A DNA stretch of 9,375 bases, taken from contig CAMVBT010000077.1 of the NCBI GenBank assembly GCA_947165805.1, positions 1 through 9,375 of the forward strand, read 5' to 3'. Under the pieces are notes generated by a model. That model worked only from the letters and a program-made list of their open reading frames with translations, was not told the DNA's origin and did no database searches. A program made the position numbers and the translations under genes. Below, piece after piece: positions 1 through 5,866 of this stretch (the stretch's first letter is position 1; each line of letters opens with the position of its first letter). The stretch is from an uncultured Clostridia bacterium. Its GTDB lineage: Bacteria; Bacillota; Clostridia; Oscillospirales; Ruminococcaceae.

Positions 1-661
1 CGTTCGGAGCTACATCATAGGGGTACAGTCTTACGACGTTGCGCAGAGCCGAGTCGCACTGCAGCGAGAGGTATTCCTTGTAGTTGTCCACGTTGAATAC
101 AGCCTGCGCCGTATCAACGACCTTCCACATTACCGCGATGCCTATTTCGACGGGGTTGCCGAGGCAGTCGTTGATCTTCTGCTTCGCGTTGTCGAGGGTC
201 ATTATCTTGAGGGAGATGCGTCTGTCGGCAGCAGCCGCGACCGATACGGCAGCCTCACTGCCGCTCGCCTTGAGCAGAGCCGCAGCAGCGGCAGCTCCGC
301 CGCCCTGTCCGACATCGCCGCTCTGACGGAGCTTTGTTCCGGCAGCCGGGTTGAACGACGAGCAGAACGGGTTGACGTAGTAGAAGCCGTCCTCTTTCAG
401 CGAGCCGACGTACTTGCCGAACAGCGTGAGAACGAGAGCCTCCTGCGGCTTGAGAACGCGCAGTCCGCAGAACGGGAACCAGCCTATGAACATCCATATC
501 CCCGACACTATCAGCGCGATCACCCATAAGGCGCCGCCCTCCCCGGCATCGGTCTTTATTATGCTCATAATGAATACGACGATCGAAGCTATGTACAGCA
601 GGAGCGTGAATATCAGCACCGCCATACCGTTCTTTTTGGTTGTGTAGATCTTTTCTGTCAT
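1..661 (-). CDS. SPFH/band-7 domain membrane protein (3' part cut off by window edge)
   Basis: The first 220 residues of a larger protein are visible. Two hydrophobic segments at about residues 13-35 and 43-65 form a membrane hairpin. The SPFH (stomatin/prohibitin/flotillin/HflK) domain begins after them with 'LRVLKPQEALVLTLFGKYVG' (67-86) and continues through 'NPVEIGIAVMWKVVDTA' (169-185) and 'QCDSALRNVVRLYPYD' (201-216). SPFH proteins are known to build membrane scaffolds that organise proteases or lipids; the partner here cannot be seen. Residues about 113-147 are Gly/Ala-rich low complexity, including a run of six alanines, placed between early strands of the domain. The ATG at 659-661 is chosen because AAAGGAG lies 9 bases upstream and the membrane hairpin follows immediately. 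It has its own promoter, with a strong terminator separating it from the hydrolase upstream. Family assignment is confident; the role is unknown. Confidence 0.85.
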   Translation of the reverse strand, partial: MTEKIYTTKKNGMAVLIFTLLLYIASIVVFIMSIIKTDAGEGGALWVIALIVSGIWMFIGWFPFCGLRVLKPQEALVLTLFGKYVGSLKEDGFYYVNPFCSSFNPAAGTKLRQSGDVGQGGGAAAAAALLKASGSEAAVSVAAAADRRISLKIMTLDNAKQKINDCLGNPVEIGIAVMWKVVDTAQAVFNVDNYKEYLSLQCDSALRNVVRLYPYDVAPN

Positions 662-706
662 TTTTATGCACTCCTTTCGGGTAAGAGCCCGTATTATCCG
701 TTTCCC

Positions 707-726
707 TCGAAAGATTATCCTTTCGA
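707..726 (-). repeat. Inverted repeat in the SPFH leader
   Basis: TCGAAAG (707-713) and CTTTCGA (720-726) are perfect 7-base inverted arms around a 6-base centre. The position, just inside the expected transcript, fits either an RNA hairpin or an operator. A second small hairpin, CGGG(TAAGAG)CCCG at 678-691, abuts the ribosome binding site. The heptamer ATTATCC also occurs twice (693-699 and 714-720), 21 bases apart. The repeats are seen directly; a regulatory role is inferred. Confidence 0.45.
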
Positions 727-733
727 CATCATT

Positions 734-762
734 ATGATATCACATTTATTTCGATTTGTCAA
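734..762 (-). promoter_or_regulatory. Sigma-A type promoter of the SPFH gene
   Basis: On the minus strand there is a perfect -35 TTGACA (757-762), a 17-base AT-rich spacer and a -10 TATCAT (734-739). It lies about 73 bases upstream of the SPFH start codon and just downstream of the hydrolase terminator, so it should start an independent transcript. Confidence 0.75.
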
Positions 763-788
763 TAGTTTTTTGGAAAATTTTTTCCGGC

Positions 789-819
789 AAAAAAAAGCTC
801 CGGAGTTTTTCTCCGGAGC
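789..819 (-). terminator. Intrinsic terminator of the hydrolase gene
   Basis: Read on the minus strand, GCTCCGGAG-AAAAA-CTCCGGAGC forms a perfect 9-bp stem (797-819) followed by eight T's (796-789). It lies 8 bases after the hydrolase stop codon and insulates the SPFH gene from read-through. Confidence 0.93.
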
Positions 820-827
820 ATATCCGA

Positions 828-1955
828 TCATACGATCTTCGTGTATGTGACCTTATCCGAGGGCAGCCCGTCAAAGGCTGTATCCCCGCCTTTGAGATAC
901 TTGTCGAAAAACGCGGTGTGGCAGTAAGTAAGATGCCTGAGCAGCTCGTCGGGCGGGAGCTTTCCGACAAAGAACTTCAAAGGAATGAAGAATTTCGCGT
1001 CCGTGAAACCGACGTGCTTCATATCGTCGAAAACGACGCTGTATGTGTCCGCCGCCGTGTCAAGGAACGGCCTTGTCTCGCAGTTTATGTTCTCCCGGCA
1101 GCTTATCTGGCAGAACGGCTTTTCCATGGTCTTTTCCGGGTACTCGCCGAACAGTGCGCCGTCGATGTTGATGCCGCATGAGAAATCGTCATTGTAACGG
1201 CACAGATAATATGCCGTGCAGCCGCCGAGCGAATGTCCCGACACGCCTGTGCCGCGGCTGAGGTCGATGTTTTCCGCGTAACGCTCCTTCACCGCTTCAA
1301 GCGCTTTTTCCATATCCTTCGCCCACTCGCCGACGCGCCCGATAAGGAACGGGGTGTATTTATTCATGAATTCGCCGAACTTTTCAAGAGCTTCCCTGTG
1401 GCCGAGCTTCGCTTTGAGGAGCTTGTTCTGCGCGAGTACGGCGCCGATCATGCTTGTGTACATGGCTTTGTTTATCCGCTTGTCCAACAGGTCGGTGGTG
1501 CCGTCCTCGTAGTCGTTCTCCAGCGCCTCATGGGCGTGACCTACGGACGCTATGATATAGCCGCGGCTCGCGAGGGCGCACAGCAGGTAGGTATTCGCCT
1601 CGACGTATGAGTTGTACCCCATGCTGAACATTATCAGCGGGAATTTCGCTCCCTGCGCTATCGGGACATTCTCGTAATACTCCGCGAAGTTCGTTTCCTC
1701 TCCGGGGTCTTTTATGTGGTACGCCTTTATGAGAGCAGCCTTCTTCGCGGCGGAGAAGATAGGCGCGTACTTCTTCCCCGCTGTTGCTTCCTTTTCGGCG
1801 GGGTAATACATTCTTACCGTTATCTTACGGTCTTCGGTGCCGGCGCCGATCACTTTGTTCCTGTCTTTATCGACGACCGTGAAGCAGGCTGTGCCTGCCG
1901 CGTATCCGCCCGAGGCATAGCCCTCCGGAGCAGCGGCTTTTTTCTTATCGGACAT
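828..1955 (-). CDS. Alpha/beta hydrolase, PAF-acetylhydrolase-like (probable esterase)
   Basis: A 375-residue serine hydrolase resembling the platelet-activating-factor acetylhydrolase (isoform II) group. The nucleophile elbow is GHSLGG (240-245, Ser242). The acid is probably Asp265 in 'NIDGALFG', 23 residues after the Ser as in that family. The base is probably His314 in 'MKHVGFTD'. 'FPLIMFSMGYNS' (105-116) is the usual oxyanion-side strand, and the N-terminal 'RKITVRMYYPAEK' strand is typical. No signal peptide or membrane segment is seen, so it should be cytoplasmic. A Lys/Glu-rich helical stretch (about 160-230) between the oxyanion strand and the elbow probably forms a cap or lid. The start ATG at 1953-1955 has AAAGGAGG 7 bases upstream; the in-frame start 11 codons further up would lie within the -10 element and is rejected. 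Substrate unknown: lipid esters or other acyl esters are possible. Confidence 0.85.
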   Translation of the reverse strand: MSDKKKAAAPEGYASGGYAAGTACFTVVDKDRNKVIGAGTEDRKITVRMYYPAEKEATAGKKYAPIFSAAKKAALIKAYHIKDPGEETNFAEYYENVPIAQGAKFPLIMFSMGYNSYVEANTYLLCALASRGYIIASVGHAHEALENDYEDGTTDLLDKRINKAMYTSMIGAVLAQNKLLKAKLGHREALEKFGEFMNKYTPFLIGRVGEWAKDMEKALEAVKERYAENIDLSRGTGVSGHSLGGCTAYYLCRYNDDFSCGINIDGALFGEYPEKTMEKPFCQISCRENINCETRPFLDTAADTYSVVFDDMKHVGFTDAKFFIPLKFFVGKLPPDELLRHLTYCHTAFFDKYLKGGDTAFDGLPSDKVTYTKIV

Positions 1956-1987
1956 ATTACGACCTCCTTTAAAAATCTCTGACAACA

Positions 1988-2016
1988 ATTATAGCACATT
2001 TCACGATCATTTGCAA
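1988..2016 (-). promoter_or_regulatory. Promoter of the hydrolase gene (extended -10)
   Basis: On the minus strand, TTGCAA (2011-2016), a 17-base spacer and TATAAT (1988-1993) preceded by TGC, an extended -10. It is oriented away from the promoter at 2038-2066, so the two start sites are back to back in one short intergenic region. Confidence 0.8.
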
Positions 2017-2037
2017 GACAATGATATTGTATAACGC

Positions 2038-2066
2038 TTGATTTTTCCGGCAGAAAATGTTATAAT
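2038..2066 (+). promoter_or_regulatory. Promoter of the split-barrel flavoprotein gene
   Basis: TTGATT (2038-2043), 17-base spacer, perfect -10 TATAAT (2061-2066). The expected transcript starts near 2073, giving a leader of about 60 bases that contains the hairpin at 2105-2123. Confidence 0.78.
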
Positions 2067-2104
2067 GAAAAGAGCCGGCATACGGCAAAAAAACGAAAGG
2101 AACG

Positions 2105-2123
2105 GCACCCCCGCGGCGGGTGC
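2105..2123 (+). other. Stable hairpin in the leader just upstream of the start codon
   Basis: GCACCC (2105-2110) and GGGTGC (2118-2123) pair perfectly around the GC-rich loop CCGCGGC. The hairpin sits between a good Shine-Dalgarno-like AAAGGA (2096-2101), which is too far from the start, and a weak GGA (2124-2126) 8 bases from the ATG at 2135. It may influence ribosome access. No U-tract follows, so it is not a terminator. Confidence 0.55.
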
Positions 2124-2134
2124 GGAACAAAGCT

Positions 2135-2536
2135 ATGACAAACGCGGAAAAGGTCAATGACTATCTGGACAAGGCAAAGGTATTCTTCTTCCTGACAACG
2201 GACGGCGACCGGCCGAAGGGGCGTCCGTTCGGATTTCATCTGCTGGTGGACGACAAGCTGTATTTCGGCTGCGGCACGTTCAAGAACGTTTTCCGTCAGC
2301 TCACGGAAAACCCGAAGGTCGAAGTCCTCGCTATGAACGGCGACAAATTCATGCGCTACGACGGAACGGCAAAGGTCGTAAAGGACGAAGCCCTGCTCGC
2401 GAAGGTGCGTGAGGCTATGCCGGACATAATGGCGCTCTACGACAAGAACGGCTGGGAAATGGGGCTTTTCAGGCTCGAGAACGGCCACGCCGAGATACGC
2501 GGACTGTTCGAGGTCATCGAGGAATTCGACGTCTGA
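2135..2536 (+). CDS. Pyridoxamine 5'-phosphate oxidase-like FMN-binding split-barrel protein
   Basis: A 133-residue protein of the pyridoxamine-phosphate-oxidase-like (split beta-barrel) superfamily. The family pattern is clear: a short N-terminal helix, then 'VFFFLTTDGDRPKGRPFGF' (16-34) with the Arg-Pro-Phe motif, 'LLVDDKLYFGCGTFKNVFRQL' region (37-57), 'NPKVEVLAM' (59-67), and 'RYDGTAKVVKDEAL' (74-87). The C-terminal part ('NGWEMGLFRLENGHAEIRGL', 105-124) completes the barrel. Such short members bind FMN or another flavin/heme-like cofactor and act as small oxidoreductases; true PdxH enzymes are much longer, so vitamin B6 synthesis should not be assumed. The ATG is preferred over the in-frame GTG at 2120, because that GTG falls inside the leader hairpin and has no ribosome site at proper distance. 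Single-gene unit with its own promoter and terminator. Confidence 0.85.
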   Translation: MTNAEKVNDYLDKAKVFFFLTTDGDRPKGRPFGFHLLVDDKLYFGCGTFKNVFRQLTENPKVEVLAMNGDKFMRYDGTAKVVKDEALLAKVREAMPDIMALYDKNGWEMGLFRLENGHAEIRGLFEVIEEFDV

Positions 2537-2549
2537 ACGGCCTTTCGCG

Positions 2550-2575
2550 GCAGAAAAATAATTCTGCACTTTTTT
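2550..2575 (+). terminator. Probable intrinsic terminator after the split-barrel gene
   Basis: GCAGAA (2550-2555) pairs with TTCTGC (2562-2567) around a 6-base loop, followed by AC and a run of six T's. The stem is short, so efficiency is uncertain. The position, 14 bases after the stop codon, is right. Confidence 0.6.
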
Positions 2576-2596
2576 CGACAATTTTGCAAAAAACTC

Positions 2597-2626
2597 TTTA
2601 CATTTGTATATAAAGTATGCTATAAT
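2597..2626 (+). promoter_or_regulatory. Promoter of the GGDEF gene (extended -10)
   Basis: TTTACA (2597-2602), an 18-base spacer and TATAAT (2621-2626) preceded by TGC (extended -10). The leader is only about 55 bases and shows no cyclic-di-GMP riboswitch-like structure. Confidence 0.78.
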
Positions 2627-2688
2627 AATATGAGATATCGTTTACCGGAATTATCCGCCATTTCTCCTGAGGTGAGAGGTCAAAGATA

Positions 2689-3753
2689 ATGTATACCAAA
2701 GAACAGCTGATGAAATATCGTTATTTCGCGGAAGTGCTCCAGACAAGGGAGATCGACCAGATAACGGATTACCTCACAGGAATAATCGCAAGGAAATATA
2801 TACTCGGCTTCGCAAGATCGCTGATAGCCGACAATATTCCCTTTACCTTTGTTATGCTCGATCTCGACAACTTCAAATTCGTCAACGACAACTACGGCCA
2901 CCGCGCGGGTGACGGAGTGCTTGCCGGTGTTTCCGCCATGCTCATCGAGAACCTCGGTGATTTCGGAGTGGCGGGGCGCTTCGGCGGCGACGAGATAATG
3001 TTCATTAATTTCAGGGATATCAAGTACGACGACAAGAAAGCATTCTTCAACACCATATACAACAACAATACCCTCCTGCGCCGCAACTACAGGCTCGACG
3101 ACTGTGGGTGCAGCCCGTTCGTGACCGGAACTATCGGCTGCGCGACGTTCCCGGACGACGCCACGGACTATGACACGCTGTTCTCGATGATAGACAAGAC
3201 CCTCTACCGCGGCAAGAATAAGGGCAGGAACTGCTACATCATCTATGTTGCCGAAAAGCACAAGGATATCGAGATAAAGAAGCTCGCCGGACACAGCATC
3301 TGCGCTGTGATGAAAGCAATGGTAAGACAGTGCGAAATGGTACCCGGCACGGACAACAAGTTCCATTCGATACTGCCTTTGCTCATTGACGAGCTGAGGA
3401 TATCGGACCTCTACTATACCGACAGGAATTATAAACTGCACTCCGTTCTCGACAAGACCGTGAACGAGGTAGTCCCGGATATCGAGAAGCTGATGAAGGA
3501 CGACATCTTCTGCTCCAACGACATTACCGAGCTTGAGGATACGGCTCCCGTATTCTGCAGGGCGCTGATGAAGCACGGGATAGAGACCGCGCTGATAGCG
3601 AGGATATGCTACAAGAACGATATCTACGGCTATCTGTTCTGCGGCGAGCCGCGAAGCCACCGCATCTGGCAGGAGGACGAATGTGCCATTATGTACTTCC
3701 TCGCAAAACTCGTCGCAGCAGGCATCTGCTCGGGCGCGGACGCTTTACCGTAA
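2689..3753 (+). CDS. GGDEF-domain protein (probable diguanylate cyclase) with C-terminal GAF-like region
   Basis: 354 residues. The GGDEF domain occupies about 25-190: 'DYLTGI' (27-32), 'DLDNFKFVNDNYGH' (58-71), FGGDE (98-102), 'TGTIGCATFP' (146-155) and 'LYRGKNKGRN' (172-181). Catalytic positions match the well-studied cyclase PleD without gaps: Asp58, Asn66, Asp75 and Asp101-Glu102. It therefore probably makes cyclic di-GMP from GTP. The inhibitory I-site (RxxD) is absent; its place reads GDFG (90-93). Residues about 205-345 look like a GAF sensor domain, ending in 'ALIARICYKNDIYGYLFCG' (301-319). No membrane segment is seen, so it should be cytosolic, and the usual order (sensor first, GGDEF last) is reversed. 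The ATG has AGAGG 9 bases upstream. Cyclase activity is inferred from residues only. Confidence 0.9.
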   Translation: MYTKEQLMKYRYFAEVLQTREIDQITDYLTGIIARKYILGFARSLIADNIPFTFVMLDLDNFKFVNDNYGHRAGDGVLAGVSAMLIENLGDFGVAGRFGGDEIMFINFRDIKYDDKKAFFNTIYNNNTLLRRNYRLDDCGCSPFVTGTIGCATFPDDATDYDTLFSMIDKTLYRGKNKGRNCYIIYVAEKHKDIEIKKLAGHSICAVMKAMVRQCEMVPGTDNKFHSILPLLIDELRISDLYYTDRNYKLHSVLDKTVNEVVPDIEKLMKDDIFCSNDITELEDTAPVFCRALMKHGIETALIARICYKNDIYGYLFCGEPRSHRIWQEDECAIMYFLAKLVAAGICSGADALP

Positions 3754-3773
3754 TAAAGACATACGAATATCAG

Positions 3774-3801
3774 GCGCGGAGCAGTCGGCTCCGCGCTTTT
3801 T
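3774..3801 (+). terminator. Strong intrinsic terminator after the GGDEF gene
   Basis: GCGCGGAGC (3774-3782) and GCTCCGCGC (3788-3796) make a perfect 9-bp GC-rich stem with a 5-base loop, followed directly by TTTTT. It begins 20 bases after the stop codon. Confidence 0.93.
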
Positions 3802-3826
3802 GCTTTCCCGCACTGCCCCGTCATGC

Positions 3827-3855
3827 TTGACAACCGGGCGTCGGTGCGCTATAAT
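3827..3855 (+). promoter_or_regulatory. Consensus promoter of the nitroreductase gene
   Basis: Perfect TTGACA (3827-3832), 17-base GC-rich spacer, perfect TATAAT (3850-3855). The -10 covers the possible upstream in-frame start at 3855, which supports translation starting at 3897 instead. Confidence 0.88.
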
Positions 3856-3896
3856 TGAAGTATGACAAACTTTTCCGGCAACAGGAGGACAAAGGT

Positions 3897-4424
3897 ATGA
3901 ACGATATCATCAAGGCAATGGAAGAACGCAGGAGCATCAGAAAATTCAAGCCCGATATGCCCGCGAAGGCAGACATCGCACAGATAGTTGAGGCGGGACT
4001 GTACGCGGCGAACGGACGCGGACTGCAAGGCGCGATAGTCATAGCGATAACCGACAAGGCGACACGCGATAAGCTCTCCGACGCGAACAGGCGCATCGGC
4101 GGCTGGAACGAGGGCTTCGACCCGTTCTACGGAGCTCCCGCGATACTCGTTGTACTCGGGAACAAGGACGTGAACACCGGCATATACGACGGGAGCCTTG
4201 TTATGGGCAACCTGATGCTCGCGGCGCACTCGCTGGGGCTCGGAAGTATATGGATACACCGCGCGAAGGAAGAATTTGAAATGCCCGAGTATAAGAAGAT
4301 GCTCGCAGACCTCGGCATCGAGGGGAACTGGGAGGGCATCGGACACTGCGCTGTCGGCTATATCGACGGCGAGGCTCCGCAGGCTGCTCCGCGCAAGGAT
4401 AACAGAGCATTTTTCATAGAATGA
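3897..4424 (+). CDS. Nitroreductase-family flavoprotein
   Basis: A 175-residue member of the nitroreductase fold, which binds FMN and usually works as a dimer using NAD(P)H to reduce nitro-aromatics, quinones or similar electron acceptors. The N-terminal 'ERRSIRKFKPD' (10-20) is the classical FMN-phosphate-binding motif. 'AGLYAANGRGLQ' (33-44) matches the helix usually reading 'A..APSa.N.Q'. 'DGSLVMGNLMLAAHSLGLGS' (98-117) is the conserved core helix, and 'GHCAVGYIDGEAP' (149-161) is the typical C-terminal strand. The length is at the short end for the family. The ATG is supported by AGGAGG 8 bases upstream and by the promoter position. It lies alone between a promoter and a hairpin terminator. 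The physiological substrate is unknown; nothing in the neighbourhood fixes it, although a second small flavoprotein lies 1.4 kb upstream. Confidence 0.9.
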   Translation: MNDIIKAMEERRSIRKFKPDMPAKADIAQIVEAGLYAANGRGLQGAIVIAITDKATRDKLSDANRRIGGWNEGFDPFYGAPAILVVLGNKDVNTGIYDGSLVMGNLMLAAHSLGLGSIWIHRAKEEFEMPEYKKMLADLGIEGNWEGIGHCAVGYIDGEAPQAAPRKDNRAFFIE

Positions 4425-4430
4425 ATAAAA

Positions 4431-4460
4431 GCCGCTGCACCGATAAGCAGCGGCCTTTGT
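4431..4460 (+). terminator. Intrinsic terminator after the nitroreductase gene
   Basis: GCCGCTGC (4431-4438) and GCAGCGGC (4447-4454) form an 8-bp stem with an 8-base loop, followed by the imperfect T-tract CTTTGTGTT. It starts 6 bases after the stop codon and ends immediately before the next gene's -35 box. The other strand also has a TTTT tract, but no gene on that side needs it. Confidence 0.82.
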
Positions 4461-4461
4461 G

Positions 4462-4490
4462 TTGACAGAATAAGAAATTTATTCTATAAT
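4462..4490 (+). promoter_or_regulatory. Consensus promoter of the PaaK-like/surE operon with an internal palindrome
   Basis: Perfect TTGACA (4462-4467), 17-base spacer, perfect TATAAT (4485-4490). The spacer is itself a palindrome: AGAATAA (4467-4473), GAAAT, TTATTCT (4479-4485). A palindrome in this position is a classic repressor-binding arrangement. The promoter is directly visible; repression is inferred. Confidence 0.85.
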
Positions 4491-4522
4491 AATACTTGAT
4501 AAATAAACTTCGGAGGACGAAA

Positions 4523-5851
4523 ATGAGCCTTTTGGGAACAATGATAAAAACATACAGGGGCGGCAGGCTGTCCGGCGAAAAGCTCCGGAAACTGCAGCAA
4601 AAACGCCTTGAAAAGCTGGTCGCATACGCGCGGGCGAACAGCCCGTTCTACCGGGAGCTGTATGCAGGGCTCGGCAGTGATATCACGCTCTCCGACCTGC
4701 CGGCTGTGACCAAGCCGCAGATAATGGGCGACTTCGACAGAGTGCTGACCGACAGGGCTGTCACAATGCGCCGCATCGACGAGTTCACGCGGGACTCCGA
4801 CAACATAGGCCGCATGATCGACGGAAAATACCTCATATTCAAGACCTCGGGCTCGACGGGAAATCCCGCCGTGGTGCTGTACGACAAGGGCTGCATAGAT
4901 GTTCAGTCCGCGGTCGCGGCGCTGCGCACCTTCGCGCGAAAGGAGGACTTCGACCGCTTCATGGCTCACGGGAAGCGCACAGCCGGAGTTTTCGCAGACC
5001 ACGGGTTCTATCTCGCCTGCGGTATGTCGCGGTATCTCCAGCTTAAAATGCCGCGGAAGCAGACGAAGATGACCGTGGACGTCAACGCCCCCGAAGAACG
5101 TATAGTCGGCGAGCTGAACGCCTTTCAGCCCGCGATGCTCAGCGGATATCCGTCCAATCTCGCTCTGCTGGCGGACATGGACGGGCTGAAAATAAGCCCC
5201 GATGTGGTCATCACGGGCGGGGAGCTGCTGACCGACGCGATACGGGAAAAACTGACAGCGCGGTTCGGGTGCTATGTGCAGACGCACTACTCCTGCACCG
5301 AGGGCGGAGAGCTTGCCTGCGAATGTTCCGAGCATCACCTGCACATAAATGAGGACTGGGTGATACTCGAGCCCGCGGACAACGACAACAGACCTGTGGG
5401 GTACGGCGAGCGGTCGGACAAGGTGCTGATAACGAACCTGTCGAATTATATACAGCCGTTCATTCGCTACGAGCTCACCGACCGCGTGATACTGCACGAC
5501 GAAAAATGCCCCTGCGGAAGATGCTCCCGCTGGTTGGAGATAGAGGGCAGGACGGACGAGATACTGTCCTTCGCTGGGGGAGTGGAGATAGCGCCGATGT
5601 CGTTCTACAAGATACTCGAGGAGGTCGAGCCGATACGCAGGTTCCAGCTCGTTCAGCGCTCGGAGAACAGTCTTGAGCTCCGGCTCATATCCGCCGACCC
5701 CGCCGCCGCTTTCGGCGAGGCAAGGCGGGAGCTGCTGGCGTTCCTCGAGAGCAAGGGGCTGCGGGATACAGAGATATATCTTTCCGACAAGGCTCCCGAA
5801 GCAAACAGGGTCAGCGGCAAGTTCAGACACATATACAAGGACTTCTCATGA
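4523..5851 (+). CDS. Adenylate-forming enzyme of the phenylacetate-CoA ligase (PaaK/CapK) family
   Basis: 442 residues, the usual length of the PaaK/CapK-related family. These enzymes activate a carboxylic acid as acyl-AMP and often pass it to CoA or another acceptor. Visible motifs are 'KTSGSTGNP' (107-115, phosphate-binding loop), 'SGYPSNL' (207-213), 'ITGGELL' (230-236), 'YSCTEGG' (256-262), 'RYELTDR' (315-321, ribose-binding Asp320), a Cys cluster 'CPCGRC' (329-334) typical of PaaK relatives, 'GRTDEI' (342-347), and near the C-terminus 'SGKF' (431-434), where Lys433 is the candidate catalytic lysine. All core elements look intact. The ATG is chosen because GGAGG lies 6 bases upstream; a TTG start at 4496 would fall at the transcript's first bases. 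surE follows after 15 bases, so they are probably co-transcribed. The acid substrate is unknown; a true phenylacetate pathway is not supported by the neighbours. Confidence 0.88.
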   Translation: MSLLGTMIKTYRGGRLSGEKLRKLQQKRLEKLVAYARANSPFYRELYAGLGSDITLSDLPAVTKPQIMGDFDRVLTDRAVTMRRIDEFTRDSDNIGRMIDGKYLIFKTSGSTGNPAVVLYDKGCIDVQSAVAALRTFARKEDFDRFMAHGKRTAGVFADHGFYLACGMSRYLQLKMPRKQTKMTVDVNAPEERIVGELNAFQPAMLSGYPSNLALLADMDGLKISPDVVITGGELLTDAIREKLTARFGCYVQTHYSCTEGGELACECSEHHLHINEDWVILEPADNDNRPVGYGERSDKVLITNLSNYIQPFIRYELTDRVILHDEKCPCGRCSRWLEIEGRTDEILSFAGGVEIAPMSFYKILEEVEPIRRFQLVQRSENSLELRLISADPAAAFGEARRELLAFLESKGLRDTEIYLSDKAPEANRVSGKFRHIYKDFS

Positions 5852-5866
5852 ACACGGGAGGCACAG

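Noticed and set aside
255..671. A 138-codon minus-strand frame overlapping the SPFH start
   Set aside because: Arg/Gly/Arg-rich composition without motifs; the adjacent frame from 661 gives a coherent SPFH protein with membrane segments.
2633..2688. Possible cyclic-di-GMP riboswitch in front of the GGDEF gene
   Set aside because: The leader is only about 55 bases and lacks the paired stems and conserved core of known classes; only a weak CGGA/TCCG dyad at 2646-2657 is seen.
2680..3660. A 326-codon open frame on the minus strand opposite the GGDEF gene
   Set aside because: No domain motifs, no ribosome site, and the plus strand shows intact GGDEF catalytic residues.
4484..5830. A long open frame (448 codons) on the minus strand opposite the PaaK-like gene
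   Set aside because: Its translation has no recognisable family motifs and is low-quality (many His/Arg/Val), while the plus strand carries a full set of adenylate-forming motifs, promoter and ribosome site. It is a shadow of GC-rich codon positions.
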